Positions 33,857-42,550 of a stretch of DNA of 64,000 bases are shown piece by piece; within the stretch, counting starts at the first letter, position 1, and each line of letters starts with the position of its first letter. The notes under the pieces are model-generated. The model was not told the origin of the DNA. It made no database searches and was given only the letters and a program-made list of their open reading frames with translations. Source of the DNA: Trebonia sp964581815 (GTDB taxonomy: Bacteria > Actinomycetota > Actinomycetes > Streptosporangiales > Streptosporangiaceae). Location of the stretch: positions 1-64,000 of the forward strand of contig CAZORE010000014.1 in the NCBI GenBank assembly GCA_964581815.1. The letters run 5' to 3'. Position numbers and translations under genes: made by a program.

Positions 33857-35116
33857 TCAGGCCGCGGGCCCGGTGGCCAGCGTGACGTCCGCGGTGTGCG
33901 ACTGGCCCGAGGTGTCGGTCCAGCTGATGCTCACCTTGTCACCGGGGCGCAGGCCGACGAGGGCCTCCTGAATCTGGGTCCCGCTGGTGACCGAGTGCCC
34001 GTTGAGCGCGGTCACCGTGTCGCCCGCGGCGAGGCCCGCCTGGGCCGCCGGGGTGCCCGCCTGGGCTCCGGCGAGCAGCACGCCCTGGGTGTAGCCCGAC
34101 TGCTGGCTGGAGATCTGCAGGCCGATGAACGCGGTCTCGCCGATGTGCACCGTCGAGGACGCCTGGCCCGCCTCGATCTGCTTGGCGATGGACAGCGCCG
34201 TGTTGATCGGGATCGCGTAGCCCTGCGTCGTGGACCCGGTGGACGACCCGCCCGAGCCGGAGGACCCCGACGAGCCGGAGGACCCGGAACCGCCGTTACC
34301 GAAGCCGCCCTGCCCGCCGAAGCCGCCGTTCCCTGACCCGCCGAACTGGTAGTTCGTCGAGGCCGCGGTGTCGATGCCGATGACCTGGCCGTGCGAGTTC
34401 ACCAGCGGGCCGCCCGAGTCGCCCGCCTGGATGCCCGCGTTCGTCTCGATCAGCCCGGTGAGCTGCTCGGACGAGCCCGAGCCCTCGTCGGTGGCGGTGA
34501 TCGACTGGTTGAGCGCGGTCACCGTGCCCGGCGCGACCGCGGGATCGCCGCCCACGCCGCCCGCGTTGCCGAGGGCGACCACGCCGTCGCCGACGCCGAC
34601 CGTCGAGGAGTCGCCCGTCGACGCGGTGGTCAGCCCGGACGCGCCGGATAGCTGGAGCACCGCGATGTCCTGTGACTCGTCATAGCCCACCACGGTCGCC
34701 TTATAGGTCTTGCCGTTGCCGATGTCGGTAACGCTGATCGAGGTGGCGCCGTTGATCACGTGGTTGTTGGTGAGGATCTCGCCGTTGGACGTCAGCACGA
34801 TCCCCGTGCCCTTGGCGGTCGCCTGCTGATAGCCGAGCGTGGAGGTGACGTCGACGATCGCCGGGTCGACCCGGCTGGCGATCTGCGCGCTGGTCAGCTC
34901 GTTCTTCGAGGTCGACGTCGCGGACGACGCGGCTGGCGACCCGTGCGACAGCCCAAGCGCCACGCCCGCGCCGGCCCCCGCGGCCACGATGGCGGTCGCC
35001 GTCAGGCCGAGAAATGTCCGGCCGTGGTGCCGCCGCGGCGGCTCCGGGTACTGTCCGTAAGGCGGGTACTGGCCCTGCGGATACTGTGCGAATGGTTCGC
35101 TCATTGGTCCTGTCAC
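33857..35116 (-). CDS. HtrA/DegP-like membrane-anchored serine protease with PDZ domain
   Basis: A 419-residue S1C protease. A Tyr/Pro/Gln-rich cytoplasmic start (QYPQGQYPPYGQYPEPP) precedes one TM helix (LGLTATAIVAAGAGAGVAL), then the trypsin-like domain with His in LTNNHVING, Asp in YDESQDIAVLQL and Ser in IQAGDSGGPLVNSHG, and a C-terminal PDZ domain (AAQAGLAAGDTVTALNG). A Gly/Ser-rich insertion of about 45 residues follows TAASTNYQFGG within the protease domain, longer than usual. GTG 35116 has AGGA six bases upstream and is preferred over ATG 35104. It acts in envelope protein quality control. Confidence 0.93.
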   Translation of the reverse strand: MTGPMSEPFAQYPQGQYPPYGQYPEPPRRHHGRTFLGLTATAIVAAGAGAGVALGLSHGSPAASSATSTSKNELTSAQIASRVDPAIVDVTSTLGYQQATAKGTGIVLTSNGEILTNNHVINGATSISVTDIGNGKTYKATVVGYDESQDIAVLQLSGASGLTTASTGDSSTVGVGDGVVALGNAGGVGGDPAVAPGTVTALNQSITATDEGSGSSEQLTGLIETNAGIQAGDSGGPLVNSHGQVIGIDTAASTNYQFGGSGNGGFGGQGGFGNGGSGSSGSSGSSGSGGSSTGSTTQGYAIPINTALSIAKQIEAGQASSTVHIGETAFIGLQISSQQSGYTQGVLLAGAQAGTPAAQAGLAAGDTVTALNGHSVTSGTQIQEALVGLRPGDKVSISWTDTSGQSHTADVTLATGPAA

Positions 35117-35750
35117 CCCGAATCCTGTTCGCAGCCCTTGCGCTCTGCTCCGGTTGGCAGCCCTGCTTTTAGCTACACAGGAAGAATCGGTCGCAAACCT
35201 TGGCGGACCCCGAAAAGACCATGAGCCGGACCTACTGGTTACCTGAGGTTTTCCTCAGCAACCTTGAGTTCCGCTCACGATCGCGCGAAGTGCCGGCGTG
35301 CGCCGGGCAACTTATCGCATCGGCCGCACCGTGACGGTGAAACCGCAACAGTCGCCCCGGTCAGCTTCCGCAACTCACAGAACCATAACGCCTCGCCCGC
35401 CATGGGTGTTCCGCAAAGCGCCAACTTCAAACAAGATCGAACTGACTTCGCAGAGCTCGCCCGTTCGGGATGATGCTGACTTGCTACCGGACGGAGGCGG
35501 GCTCCTTTTGCATGAAAATCCTCCATCAGCCTGTGCTGAGACCGGGGTGCTTGCTGTGAACTTAAGGGGCTGCTGTGCAGTCCGTTATGAAAGAGACTGC
35601 CGACCTTAGCGGTAAAAGATATGGATTTGTAGGTTTAACGTCAAGACCGGTGAGGGCATGGTTGCGCTGACCCCTGGTGCACTCCGTAGAGTTAGCCGCA
35701 GCGTGCGTGGCGGCCCGCATGACAACCCATGTCCCTTGACAGGAGCACAC
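35117..35750. other. 634-nt divergent intergenic region, no gene recognised
   Basis: Long divergent interval between the protease and DUF885 genes. It contains a possible HtrA promoter (TAGCTA at 35170-35175 with TCGCAA at 35191-35196 read on the minus strand), the hairpin CTGAGG-TTTT-CCTCAG at 35243-35258, a lower-GC section around 35500-35650 and a possible DUF885 promoter (TTGCGC at 35662, TAGAGT at 35687-35692). I see no tRNA and no convincing short gene. Confidence 0.5.
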
Positions 35751-37484
35751 GTGAGCGCAGAATCCTCCCCGGCCGGGCCGGCCGGGGATGCCGCCGCGGC
35801 GGGCCGGGAGCCCGGTGCGGCCGGGCTTGCCGCCGCGCAGTTCCGCCGGCTGGCCGAGGACTACCTCGACGACCTGGCGTACCGCCACCCCGACATCGCG
35901 ACCGAGCTAGGCGACCACCGCTACGACCACCGGCTGCCCGAGCGCGGCGCCGCGGCGCTCGACGACGAGCGGCGCGGCCTCGATGAGTTCGCGGCCCGGC
36001 TGGCCGCCATCGACCACGCGGGCCTTGACCGGGAGCTGCTCGTCGACGCGGCCGTGCTCGGCAACGACGTGGCCCGGCGCCTGTTCGAGATCACCGAGCT
36101 GCGCGAGCACGAGTGGAACCCGCTGGTCGCGAACCCGGGTCAGGCGATCTACCTGCTGCTCGCCCGGGACTACGCGCCACTGGCCGACCGGCTGCACTCG
36201 CTGGCCGGGCGTCTCGCCGCGGTCCCGGAAACCCTCGAAACCGCGCGCGGCACGCTCGGCCGGATGCCCGAGGTTCACCTGGAGACCGCGATCGCCCAGT
36301 TCGGCGGGACGATCGCCCTGGTCACTGAGGAGGTGAACGCCGCCCTGGGCCAGGCGGCCAACGCCGGCGACCCGGCGGCCAGTGCCGCGGCGGCCGCCGC
36401 GGTCGAGCGGGTACGGCCCGCCGCGCTCGCGGCGCTCGCCGACCACAGGGACTGGCTCTCGGCCCGGCTGGCGGGCGATGACGCCGCGGCGGGCGGCGCT
36501 GGGTTCGCCGACCCGCGCATCGGGCGGGAACTGTTCTCCCGCAAGCTGTCGCTTGCGCTGTCCGCGGCGTCCGACTCCGACGCCATCCTGGCCAGGGCCG
36601 AGGCCGACCTGGAGCGGGTCACCGGCGAGATCACGGAGGTGGCGGGCCGACTCGGCGGCACGCCCCGCGAGGTGCTCGCCCGGCTGAGCGTCGCGGCGCC
36701 CGACGAGGCGACGATCCTCGCCTTCTGCGCCGCCGCGCTCGCCGCCCAGATCGCCTTCGTCCGCGACCATGACCTGGTCACGCTGCATGACGACCCGGTC
36801 GAGGTCATCGACATGCCGGAGATCAACCGGGGCATCGCGGTGGCCTACTGCGACCCGCCCGGGCCGCTCGAGCCCGTCCCTGGCGCGACGTTCATCGCGG
36901 TCTCGCCGACGCCCAAGGACTGGACGACCGAGCGTGTCGCCTCCTTCTACCGCGAGTACAACCGGCACATGGTGCACAACCTGATGGTGCACGAGGCGAT
37001 GCCGGGCCACTACCTGCAGCTGCAGCACTCGCGCCGGTTCACCGGGGCGACCAGGCTGCGGGCCGCGCTGTGGTCGGGGCCGTTCGTCGAGGGCTGGGCG
37101 GTCTACGCGGAGGAACTGATGGCGGCGCACGGGTACCCGGGGGAGGGCGACCCGGCGGCGGTCCGCATGCAGCAGCTCAAGATGCAGCTGCGCATGATCA
37201 TCAACGCGATACTCGACGCCCGGGTGCACGCGCACGGGATGACCGAGGCGCAGGCGATGGCCCTGATGACCGGCCGCGGCTTCCAGGAGGACGGCGAGGC
37301 ATCGGGCAAGTGGCGCCGCGCGCAGCTCACCTCGGCCCAGCTGTCGACCTACTACGTGGGCTACACCGAGGTCGCCGACCTGGCCGCCGACCTGCTCGGC
37401 CGCGGGCTGCCGGAGCGCGCGGCGCACGACGGCATGCTCGCCCACGGCTCGCCCCCGGTCCGCCTGCTCCGCACCGTGGTGTAG
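35751..37484 (+). CDS. DUF885 family protein (putative metallopeptidase-like)
   Basis: A 577-residue DUF885 protein. The GTG start at 35751 is preferred because AGGAG lies five bases upstream; longer starts only add non-conserved residues. Conserved parts include the N-terminus DYLDDLAYRHPDIATELGDH, the HExxxxH-like motif HEAMPGH (residues 414-420) and FVEGWAVYAEELM. The motif suggests zinc binding and peptidase-like chemistry, but activity has been shown for few members. The stop codon lies only three bases from the convergent MFS gene's stop. Confidence 0.9.
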   Translation: MSAESSPAGPAGDAAAAGREPGAAGLAAAQFRRLAEDYLDDLAYRHPDIATELGDHRYDHRLPERGAAALDDERRGLDEFAARLAAIDHAGLDRELLVDAAVLGNDVARRLFEITELREHEWNPLVANPGQAIYLLLARDYAPLADRLHSLAGRLAAVPETLETARGTLGRMPEVHLETAIAQFGGTIALVTEEVNAALGQAANAGDPAASAAAAAAVERVRPAALAALADHRDWLSARLAGDDAAAGGAGFADPRIGRELFSRKLSLALSAASDSDAILARAEADLERVTGEITEVAGRLGGTPREVLARLSVAAPDEATILAFCAAALAAQIAFVRDHDLVTLHDDPVEVIDMPEINRGIAVAYCDPPGPLEPVPGATFIAVSPTPKDWTTERVASFYREYNRHMVHNLMVHEAMPGHYLQLQHSRRFTGATRLRAALWSGPFVEGWAVYAEELMAAHGYPGEGDPAAVRMQQLKMQLRMIINAILDARVHAHGMTEAQAMALMTGRGFQEDGEASGKWRRAQLTSAQLSTYYVGYTEVADLAADLLGRGLPERAAHDGMLAHGSPPVRLLRTVV

Positions 37485-37487
37485 CGC

Positions 37488-38732
37488 TCAGGCCGGCATG
37501 CGGAAGCGCGGCAGCGGGGACGGCACGAGCAGCAGCGAGCCGAGCACGCCGCCGGCCACGGCGATCCACAGCGCGGGCCGCAGGCCGAGCACGGTACCGA
37601 GCCACCCGCCGAGTAGCGCCCCGGCCGGCCGGGTCCCGTAGTTGATCGACTGGAACGCCCCCGACACCCGGGACCGCATCGTGTCGGGTATCACCACCCC
37701 GAAGATCGCCGCGATGCTGATGTCGAGCACCATGACGCCGAACCCGCTGCACGCGCAGGCGACGAACAGCATCACCAGGGTGAGCGTGCCCGGCCCCGGC
37801 GCGGCGAGCGGGACGAGCGCGAGCGGAACGGTGAACACCAGGCACCCCGCCACGTAGACGAGCCCGGCGCCGAGCCGCGCGGTGAGCCGCTTGCACAGCA
37901 GCGAGCCGAGGATGCCGCCGACGGCGGCCGCCCCGATGACCGCGCCGAGCAGCCCCGGCTTGACGTCCAGGCTGCGCACCGCGTACAGCATGAACAGCGC
38001 CTCGAACATCAAGTTGAAGAAGTTGACCACCGCCACGCCGGTCAGCGACGCCCGGACGATCGGGGAGGCGGCGATGAAGCGCAGCCCGGCGGTGAGGCCG
38101 TCTTCGCCGTTGGCGGCGGGCGGCTCCTTCGGCCGGATCAGGCCGAGCTGAAAGGCCGACCCGAGGAACGACAGGGCGTCCACCACGATGGCGTACGGCC
38201 CGCTCAGCGCCTGCACGAGCAGCCCGCCGACGGACGGGCCGCCGAGAAAGGAAAGCGCCCGGCTCCCGTAGATCAGCGACTGGCCGTCGACGTACTCGTC
38301 GCTCTCCACGATCGACACGAACAGCGTCCCGTCGGACACGGTGAACAGCACGGAAAGAGAGCCGGCCGCGAACGTGACCACGCACATCTGCGCGAAGGTC
38401 AGCACGTGCAGCGCGAAGCACAGCGGTATCGTCGCGAACGCCACGGCGCGGCCGATGTCGGCGAGGATCATGGCGTGGCGCCGCTTGCCCCGCCGGTCCA
38501 CCCAGGCCCCGGCGTGCAGTCCGAACAGCAGGCTGGGCAGCCACTGCAGCGCGGTGAGCACGCCCATCTCGTAAGCCCGCGCGTGCAAGACAAGGACGGC
38601 GGTGAGCGGGATCGCAACCGACGAAACCTGGTCGCCGAACATCGACACCGTCGATGCTCCCCAGTAACGCCGGAACACCTGGTTCCGCAGCAGCGGCGGT
38701 ACCAGAACGCGGCTGTCCGCCCCTGCTTTCAT
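37488..38732 (-). CDS. MFS transporter (EntS-like exporter group)
   Basis: A 414-residue major facilitator with about 12 TM helices. It has LGNTVSMFGDQ-like ASTVSMFGDQVSSVAIPLTA and the loop 2-3 motif AGAWVDRRGKRRHAMILAD, and ends with VVIPDTMRSRVSGAFQSINYG, as in MFS_3/EntS-type drug or siderophore exporters. ATG 38732 fits a TACGCT -10 box nine bases upstream (leaderless); ATG 38738 and TTG 38765 are alternatives. Substrate unknown. Confidence 0.88.
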   Translation of the reverse strand: MKAGADSRVLVPPLLRNQVFRRYWGASTVSMFGDQVSSVAIPLTAVLVLHARAYEMGVLTALQWLPSLLFGLHAGAWVDRRGKRRHAMILADIGRAVAFATIPLCFALHVLTFAQMCVVTFAAGSLSVLFTVSDGTLFVSIVESDEYVDGQSLIYGSRALSFLGGPSVGGLLVQALSGPYAIVVDALSFLGSAFQLGLIRPKEPPAANGEDGLTAGLRFIAASPIVRASLTGVAVVNFFNLMFEALFMLYAVRSLDVKPGLLGAVIGAAAVGGILGSLLCKRLTARLGAGLVYVAGCLVFTVPLALVPLAAPGPGTLTLVMLFVACACSGFGVMVLDISIAAIFGVVIPDTMRSRVSGAFQSINYGTRPAGALLGGWLGTVLGLRPALWIAVAGGVLGSLLLVPSPLPRFRMPA

Positions 38733-38741
38733 CGCCATCAA

Positions 38742-38747
38742 AGCGTA
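38742..38747 (-). promoter_or_regulatory. -10 box, possible leaderless promoter of the MFS gene
   Basis: TACGCT on the minus strand, nine bases before ATG 38732. Confidence 0.35.
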
Positions 38748-38814
38748 AGTGCTTAACCGGGACAATGCACGTGCCGGATGGCATTTCAGTCACCGAAATG
38801 CGGTCTCCGTAGAC

Positions 38815-39809
38815 CTACTCGGCCACTGGCTCCGCGGTCTGCGGGATGGCGGCCTGGCGGTCGCGGACCGGCGGCAGCNNNNNNNNNNNNNNNNNNNNNN
38901 NNNNNNNNNNNNNNNNNNNNNNNNNNNNNNNNNNNNNNNNNNNNNNNNNNNNNNNNNNNNNNNNNNNNNNNNNNNNNNCACTGGCTCCGCGGTCTGCGGG
39001 ATGGCGGCCTGGCGGTCGCGGACCGGCGGCAGCCAGTCGGGCACCCCCGCGCCGGTCCACTCCCGCGGCTGGACCAGCGCCTCCCGCGCCGCCATGAAGA
39101 GCATGTAGGGGATCAGGTCGACCGAGCGGCGCAGGAACCACTTGGTTCCCTTGGTCGCCATCCACCGCACGTCGTCGCCGCGGGTCGCCGCGGGGCTGGT
39201 CGGCTCGCCGCCTGGCCGGTCGGTCACCGGGACGCCCGCGGCCGCGAGCCGGTCCCACATCCGGCAGGCGACGAGCCGGTGACCGCGCTCGTTGGGATGC
39301 AGCCGGTCGACCGACCAGTTGCGCCGGTCGTAGGTCTCCGGGTCGGTCGAGGCGTCCCAGTGCAACGTCCCGTAGTGCGCCGCGATCCGGTCGAGCTCCG
39401 CGTTGACCGCCCGCATCCGCCGCGACAGCGGCCGCGCGAGCCCGGACGGCAGGCCGAACATCTGCGCCGGGTCGGGCAGCCGCATGGTCAGCACGGTCGC
39501 GCCGCTCGCGGTGAGCGCGGCGACCGTGCGCGCGGTGGCCTGGCCGGTCCGCACCGGGTCGAACCCGGCCCGCAGTGTGTCGTTGATGCCGACGACGACG
39601 CTCGCCACGTGCGGCCGCAGCAGCAGCGCGTCAGGGAGCTGGTCCCGCTCGACGTGCTTGGCCTGCGCGCCGATCGCCGCGAGGTTGTGCAGCTCCGGCT
39701 TTGGCAGCCCGGCGGCGAGGTGGCGCGTCCAGCCGCGCCAGCCGCCGTCGGGCGCCGGGTCGCCCATGCCGAGGGTGATCGAGTCGCCGAGCGTCACGAT
39801 TCGCGTCAT
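38815..39809 (-). CDS. SGNH/GDSL hydrolase (spans assembly gap)
   Basis: A GDSL-type esterase/lipase family protein. Block I is IVTLGDSITLGMGD (nucleophile Ser), block III VVVGINDTLR and block V DRLHPNERGH (catalytic Asp/His). The 100-N gap falls near the C-terminus, after VRDRQAAIPQTAEPV. Removing the N run and one 55-base duplicate rejoins the frame and gives a protein of 279 residues ending PQTAEPVAE. Such enzymes deacylate lipids or carbohydrates. No signal peptide is visible. Confidence 0.85.
38879..38978. other. 100-N assembly gap with identical 55-base flanks
   Basis: Bases 38824-38878 equal bases 38979-39033. Collapse keeps the SGNH hydrolase in frame. Confidence 0.85.
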
Positions 39810-39840
39810 GCGTTACCTGCCAGGGAGCGAGGGGTCACAG

Positions 39841-40977
39841 TTATGCCGCCAGCCGCGCAGGCGGCGCGTCCGCTTCGATGACGGCCGCGTAGTGCCCGAG
39901 AAGCTCTTCGGTAAGCGCGGGCCAGCTCCGGCCGAGCACCCGCCGCCGCGCCGCGGCGCCGAGCCGGGCGCGGAGCGCCGGGTCGGCGGCCAGCGCGTCC
40001 ACCGCCGCCGCGAGCGCGCCCGGGTCGCCCGGCGGGATCAGGTACCCCGTCCCGCCGTCGTCCACGAGGTCGAGGGGGCCGCCCGAGGCGGGCGCGACGA
40101 CCGGCAGGCCGCTGGCGGACGCCTCTTGGATCGTCTGCCCGAACGTCTCGAACGGGCCGGTGTGCACGAAAACGTCGAGCGACGCGTAGATCCGCGCCAG
40201 GTCCGCGCCGTAGCGCATGCCGAGGAAGGCCGCGGACGGCAGCGCGGCGCGCAGTTCCTCCTCCATCGGCCCGCCGCCGGTGACCGCCAGCTTCACCCCG
40301 GGCAGCGCGGCGACCGCGGCGAGCAGGTCGACCCGCTTCTCGATCGCCAGCCGCCCCACGTAGCCGACGATCACCTCGCCGTTCGGCGCGATCTCGGCGC
40401 GCAGCCGCTCGTCGCGCAGGTTCGGGCGGAACCGCTCGGTGTCCACGCCGCGGCCCCACCGCCAGACGCGCTCGAGGGCGTGAGCGTGCAGGTCAGCGGC
40501 GGTCATGCTGGACGGGGCCAGGGTGCGGCCCGCCGCGTTGTGTATGTCGCGCAGCCAGCGCCAGGCGAACGCCTCGGTCGCCCGGCCGAGGTGATAGGCG
40601 CGGGCGTAGCTCGGCAGGTCCGTCTGGTAGACGGCGATGGTCGGCAGGTGCTCAGCCCGCGCGACGCGGGTGCCCCAGGCGCCGAGCGCGACCGGGCTGG
40701 CCAGGTGCACGACCTCGGTCCTGTGCCGGACGATGGCCTTGCGGGTGGCCGGCGTGGGCAGGCCGAGCCGGAAGGTCGGGTAGCCGGGAAGGGGAACGGA
40801 CGGCACGCGCTCGACGGGGTAGGGGAGATGGTCGTCGGCCGCGGAGCGCCCCGGCTCCGGTGCGATGACCAGGGGGTGGTGGCCCTTGCGCACGAGGTTC
40901 TCCGCCACGCGCACTACGCAGTGGGCGACGCCGTTTACGTCAGGCGGGAACGACTCCGTAATGATGGCGATCCTCAT
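39841..40977 (-). CDS. GT4-family glycosyltransferase (alpha-mannosyltransferase-like)
   Basis: A 378-residue GT-B glycosyltransferase. The start ATG at 40977 opens with MRIAIITESFPPDVNGVAHC, and the acceptor domain contains YQTDLPSYARAYHLG. The donor domain has VGYVGRLAIEKRVDLL, VTGGGPMEEELR and FVHTGPFETFGQTIQEASASGL with the Ex7E pattern. The set resembles GDP-mannose-dependent MgtA/PimB-type mannosyltransferases of actinobacterial lipoglycan synthesis; the assignment of donor and acceptor is an inference. The frame extends further upstream, but through the regulatory interval. Confidence 0.9.
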   Translation of the reverse strand: MRIAIITESFPPDVNGVAHCVVRVAENLVRKGHHPLVIAPEPGRSAADDHLPYPVERVPSVPLPGYPTFRLGLPTPATRKAIVRHRTEVVHLASPVALGAWGTRVARAEHLPTIAVYQTDLPSYARAYHLGRATEAFAWRWLRDIHNAAGRTLAPSSMTAADLHAHALERVWRWGRGVDTERFRPNLRDERLRAEIAPNGEVIVGYVGRLAIEKRVDLLAAVAALPGVKLAVTGGGPMEEELRAALPSAAFLGMRYGADLARIYASLDVFVHTGPFETFGQTIQEASASGLPVVAPASGGPLDLVDDGGTGYLIPPGDPGALAAAVDALAADPALRARLGAAARRRVLGRSWPALTEELLGHYAAVIEADAPPARLAA

Positions 40978-41060
40978 AACCCCAAGATCCGACATGCGAC
41001 ATTCGAATCCAGCTACGACGCCGTTACACCCAAACGAACGATCGATGAAGCTCTTACCAC

Positions 41061-41141
41061 CCGGGGGACGACCCCCGTACCCCCGGTGTCCTCGCGCGGC
41101 GGCCCGATGGCAAAAACCGCCATCGTATCGGGCCGCCGCGC
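41061..41141 (+). repeat. G/C-tract and hairpin element, copy B
   Basis: CCGGGGGACGACCCCCGTAC and CCCCCGGTGTCC are followed by a perfect 15-bp inverted repeat (41094-41108 and 41127-41141) whose loop reads GGCAAAAACCGCCATCGT. Element A at 53643-53733, read on the minus strand, has the same order and nearly the same loop. The copy lies about 105 nt upstream of an LLM gene, in the same orientation. Confidence 0.8.
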
Positions 41142-41198
41142 TGCGGCAAGGGCCGCGGGCGATCGGGCCACCGCGCTGCGGCAAGGGCCGCGGGCGAT
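41129..41198 (+). repeat. 35-bp tandem duplication
   Basis: 41129-41163 and 41164-41198 are copies of a 35-bp unit with one mismatch; both contain CGCGCTGCGGCAAGGGCC. It overlaps the right arm of the hairpin of element B. Confidence 0.9.
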
Positions 41199-41247
41199 GC
41201 GAACCGGACAACACGCCGCCCGCGCCGGAAGAACGCGCCGCCCGCCG

Positions 41248-42324
41248 ATGTTGGCGCTAGTCGTGGCCGATACTGCTGCCGCCGATACTGGCGCGAATGT
41301 CCCGCTGACTATTTCCGGCGTGCCGCTCGGCGTGCTCGACCTGGCGCCGATCCCGGAGGGCTCGACCGCGGGCGCGGCGCTGCGCGCCACCACCGCGCTC
41401 GCGCAGGAGGTCGAAGGCCTCGGCTTCACCAGGTTCTGGGTCGCCGAGCACCACGGCATGCCCGGCGTCGCGAGTTCCTCGCCGCCGGTCCTCATCGCGC
41501 ATATCGCCGACGCGACGCGGGCCATCCGGGTGGGCTCGGGCGGCGTGATGCTGCCGAACCACTCCTCGCTGGTGGTCGCCGAGCAGTTCGGCATGCTCGA
41601 GGCGCTCCACCCCGGCCGCATCGACCTCGGCATCGGCCGCGCCCCGGGCACCGACCAGGCCACCGCGCAGGCGCTGCACCCCCGTGCTTCCGAAGGCCGG
41701 GGCCCCGACGACTTCCCGCGCCAGCTCACCGACCTGCTCGGCTTCTTCACCGGCAGCTGGCCGGAGAACCATCCCTACCGGCAGGTGCACGCGGTACCCG
41801 GCGAGGGCAACGGGCCCGACCTGTGGCTGCTCGGCTCGAGCGGCTACAGCGCGCAGGTGGCCGGCGCGCTTGGCCTGCCGTTCGCGTTCGCGCATCACTT
41901 CATGCCGCACAACACGCTGCCCGCCCTTGACTTGTACCGCAGCTCGTTCCGCCCGTCGGCGGCCCTGCGCGAGCCTTACAGCATGATCGCGGCGGGCGTG
42001 GTCTGCGCGGACACCGACGAGCAGGCCAGGTTCCTGGCGGGCGCCTCCGCCCTGTCCTTCCTCAAGCTGCGCACCGGCCGGCCGGGCCGGGTGCCGACCC
42101 CCGAGGAAGCCGCCGCCTACCCCTACTCGGACCTGGAGCGCGCCTTCATCGCCGACCGCCAGGCCACCCAGCACATCGGCGCGCCGGACACGGTGCTCGC
42201 CGGCCTCGCCGACCTGGTCAAGCGCACCGAGGTGAACGAGCTGATGATCACCACCCAGACGCACGACCCGGCCGACCGGCGGCGCTCCTTCGAGCTGGTC
42301 GCCGCGGCGGCCAGGGGCCGCTAG
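41248..42324 (+). CDS. LLM-class flavin-dependent oxidoreductase (bacterial-luciferase-like)
   Basis: A 358-residue TIM-barrel monooxygenase of the luciferase-like family. It contains FTRFWVAEHHGMPGVASSSP, IRVGSGGVMLPNHSSLVVAEQFGMLEALHP and GRIDLGIGRAPGTD, as in the 'alkane-monooxygenase-like' LLM subgroup using FMNH2. An open frame exists far upstream, but the ATG at 41248 is the first sensible start after the repeat element. Substrate unknown. Confidence 0.9.
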   Translation: MLALVVADTAAADTGANVPLTISGVPLGVLDLAPIPEGSTAGAALRATTALAQEVEGLGFTRFWVAEHHGMPGVASSSPPVLIAHIADATRAIRVGSGGVMLPNHSSLVVAEQFGMLEALHPGRIDLGIGRAPGTDQATAQALHPRASEGRGPDDFPRQLTDLLGFFTGSWPENHPYRQVHAVPGEGNGPDLWLLGSSGYSAQVAGALGLPFAFAHHFMPHNTLPALDLYRSSFRPSAALREPYSMIAAGVVCADTDEQARFLAGASALSFLKLRTGRPGRVPTPEEAAAYPYSDLERAFIADRQATQHIGAPDTVLAGLADLVKRTEVNELMITTQTHDPADRRRSFELVAAAARGR

Positions 42325-42482
42325 GCCGCGAGGTCAGCGCCGGCCGAGTTTCCGCCGCCGCGGCTGGCTAGCTGGCCCGTTGCGGCGGGTTCCGGCCATC
42401 ATCGGCCAGAACGAGTGCGTGGCTCGGCTCCGCTCGCCGTCGGCGTAATGACCGCCCCCGCGGGCGGGCGTTATGCGCGGTT

Positions 42483-42503
42483 TACCCCGGCTTGGCCGGG
42501 GTA
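42483..42503 (+). terminator. 9-bp hairpin between the LLM and helicase genes
   Basis: TACCCCGGC-TTG-GCCGGGGTA. It sits 48 nt before the helicase start, so it could terminate LLM transcription or act in the helicase leader. Confidence 0.45.
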
Positions 42504-42550
42504 GCCGACGGCTCCCATGGAGAGCCAGCGCAGAACCGCGGAGGGCCGTC

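Noticed and set aside
35480..35680. tRNA or known riboswitch in the lower-GC interval
   Set aside because: No cloverleaf, anticodon arm or T-loop sequence and no known riboswitch core could be traced by eye.
39403..42324. One very long frame (over 900 codons) joining the SGNH/glycosyltransferase region to the LLM gene
   Set aside because: Only the part from ATG 41248 has protein-family similarity; the rest is the antisense of real genes and low-complexity GC-rich sequence.
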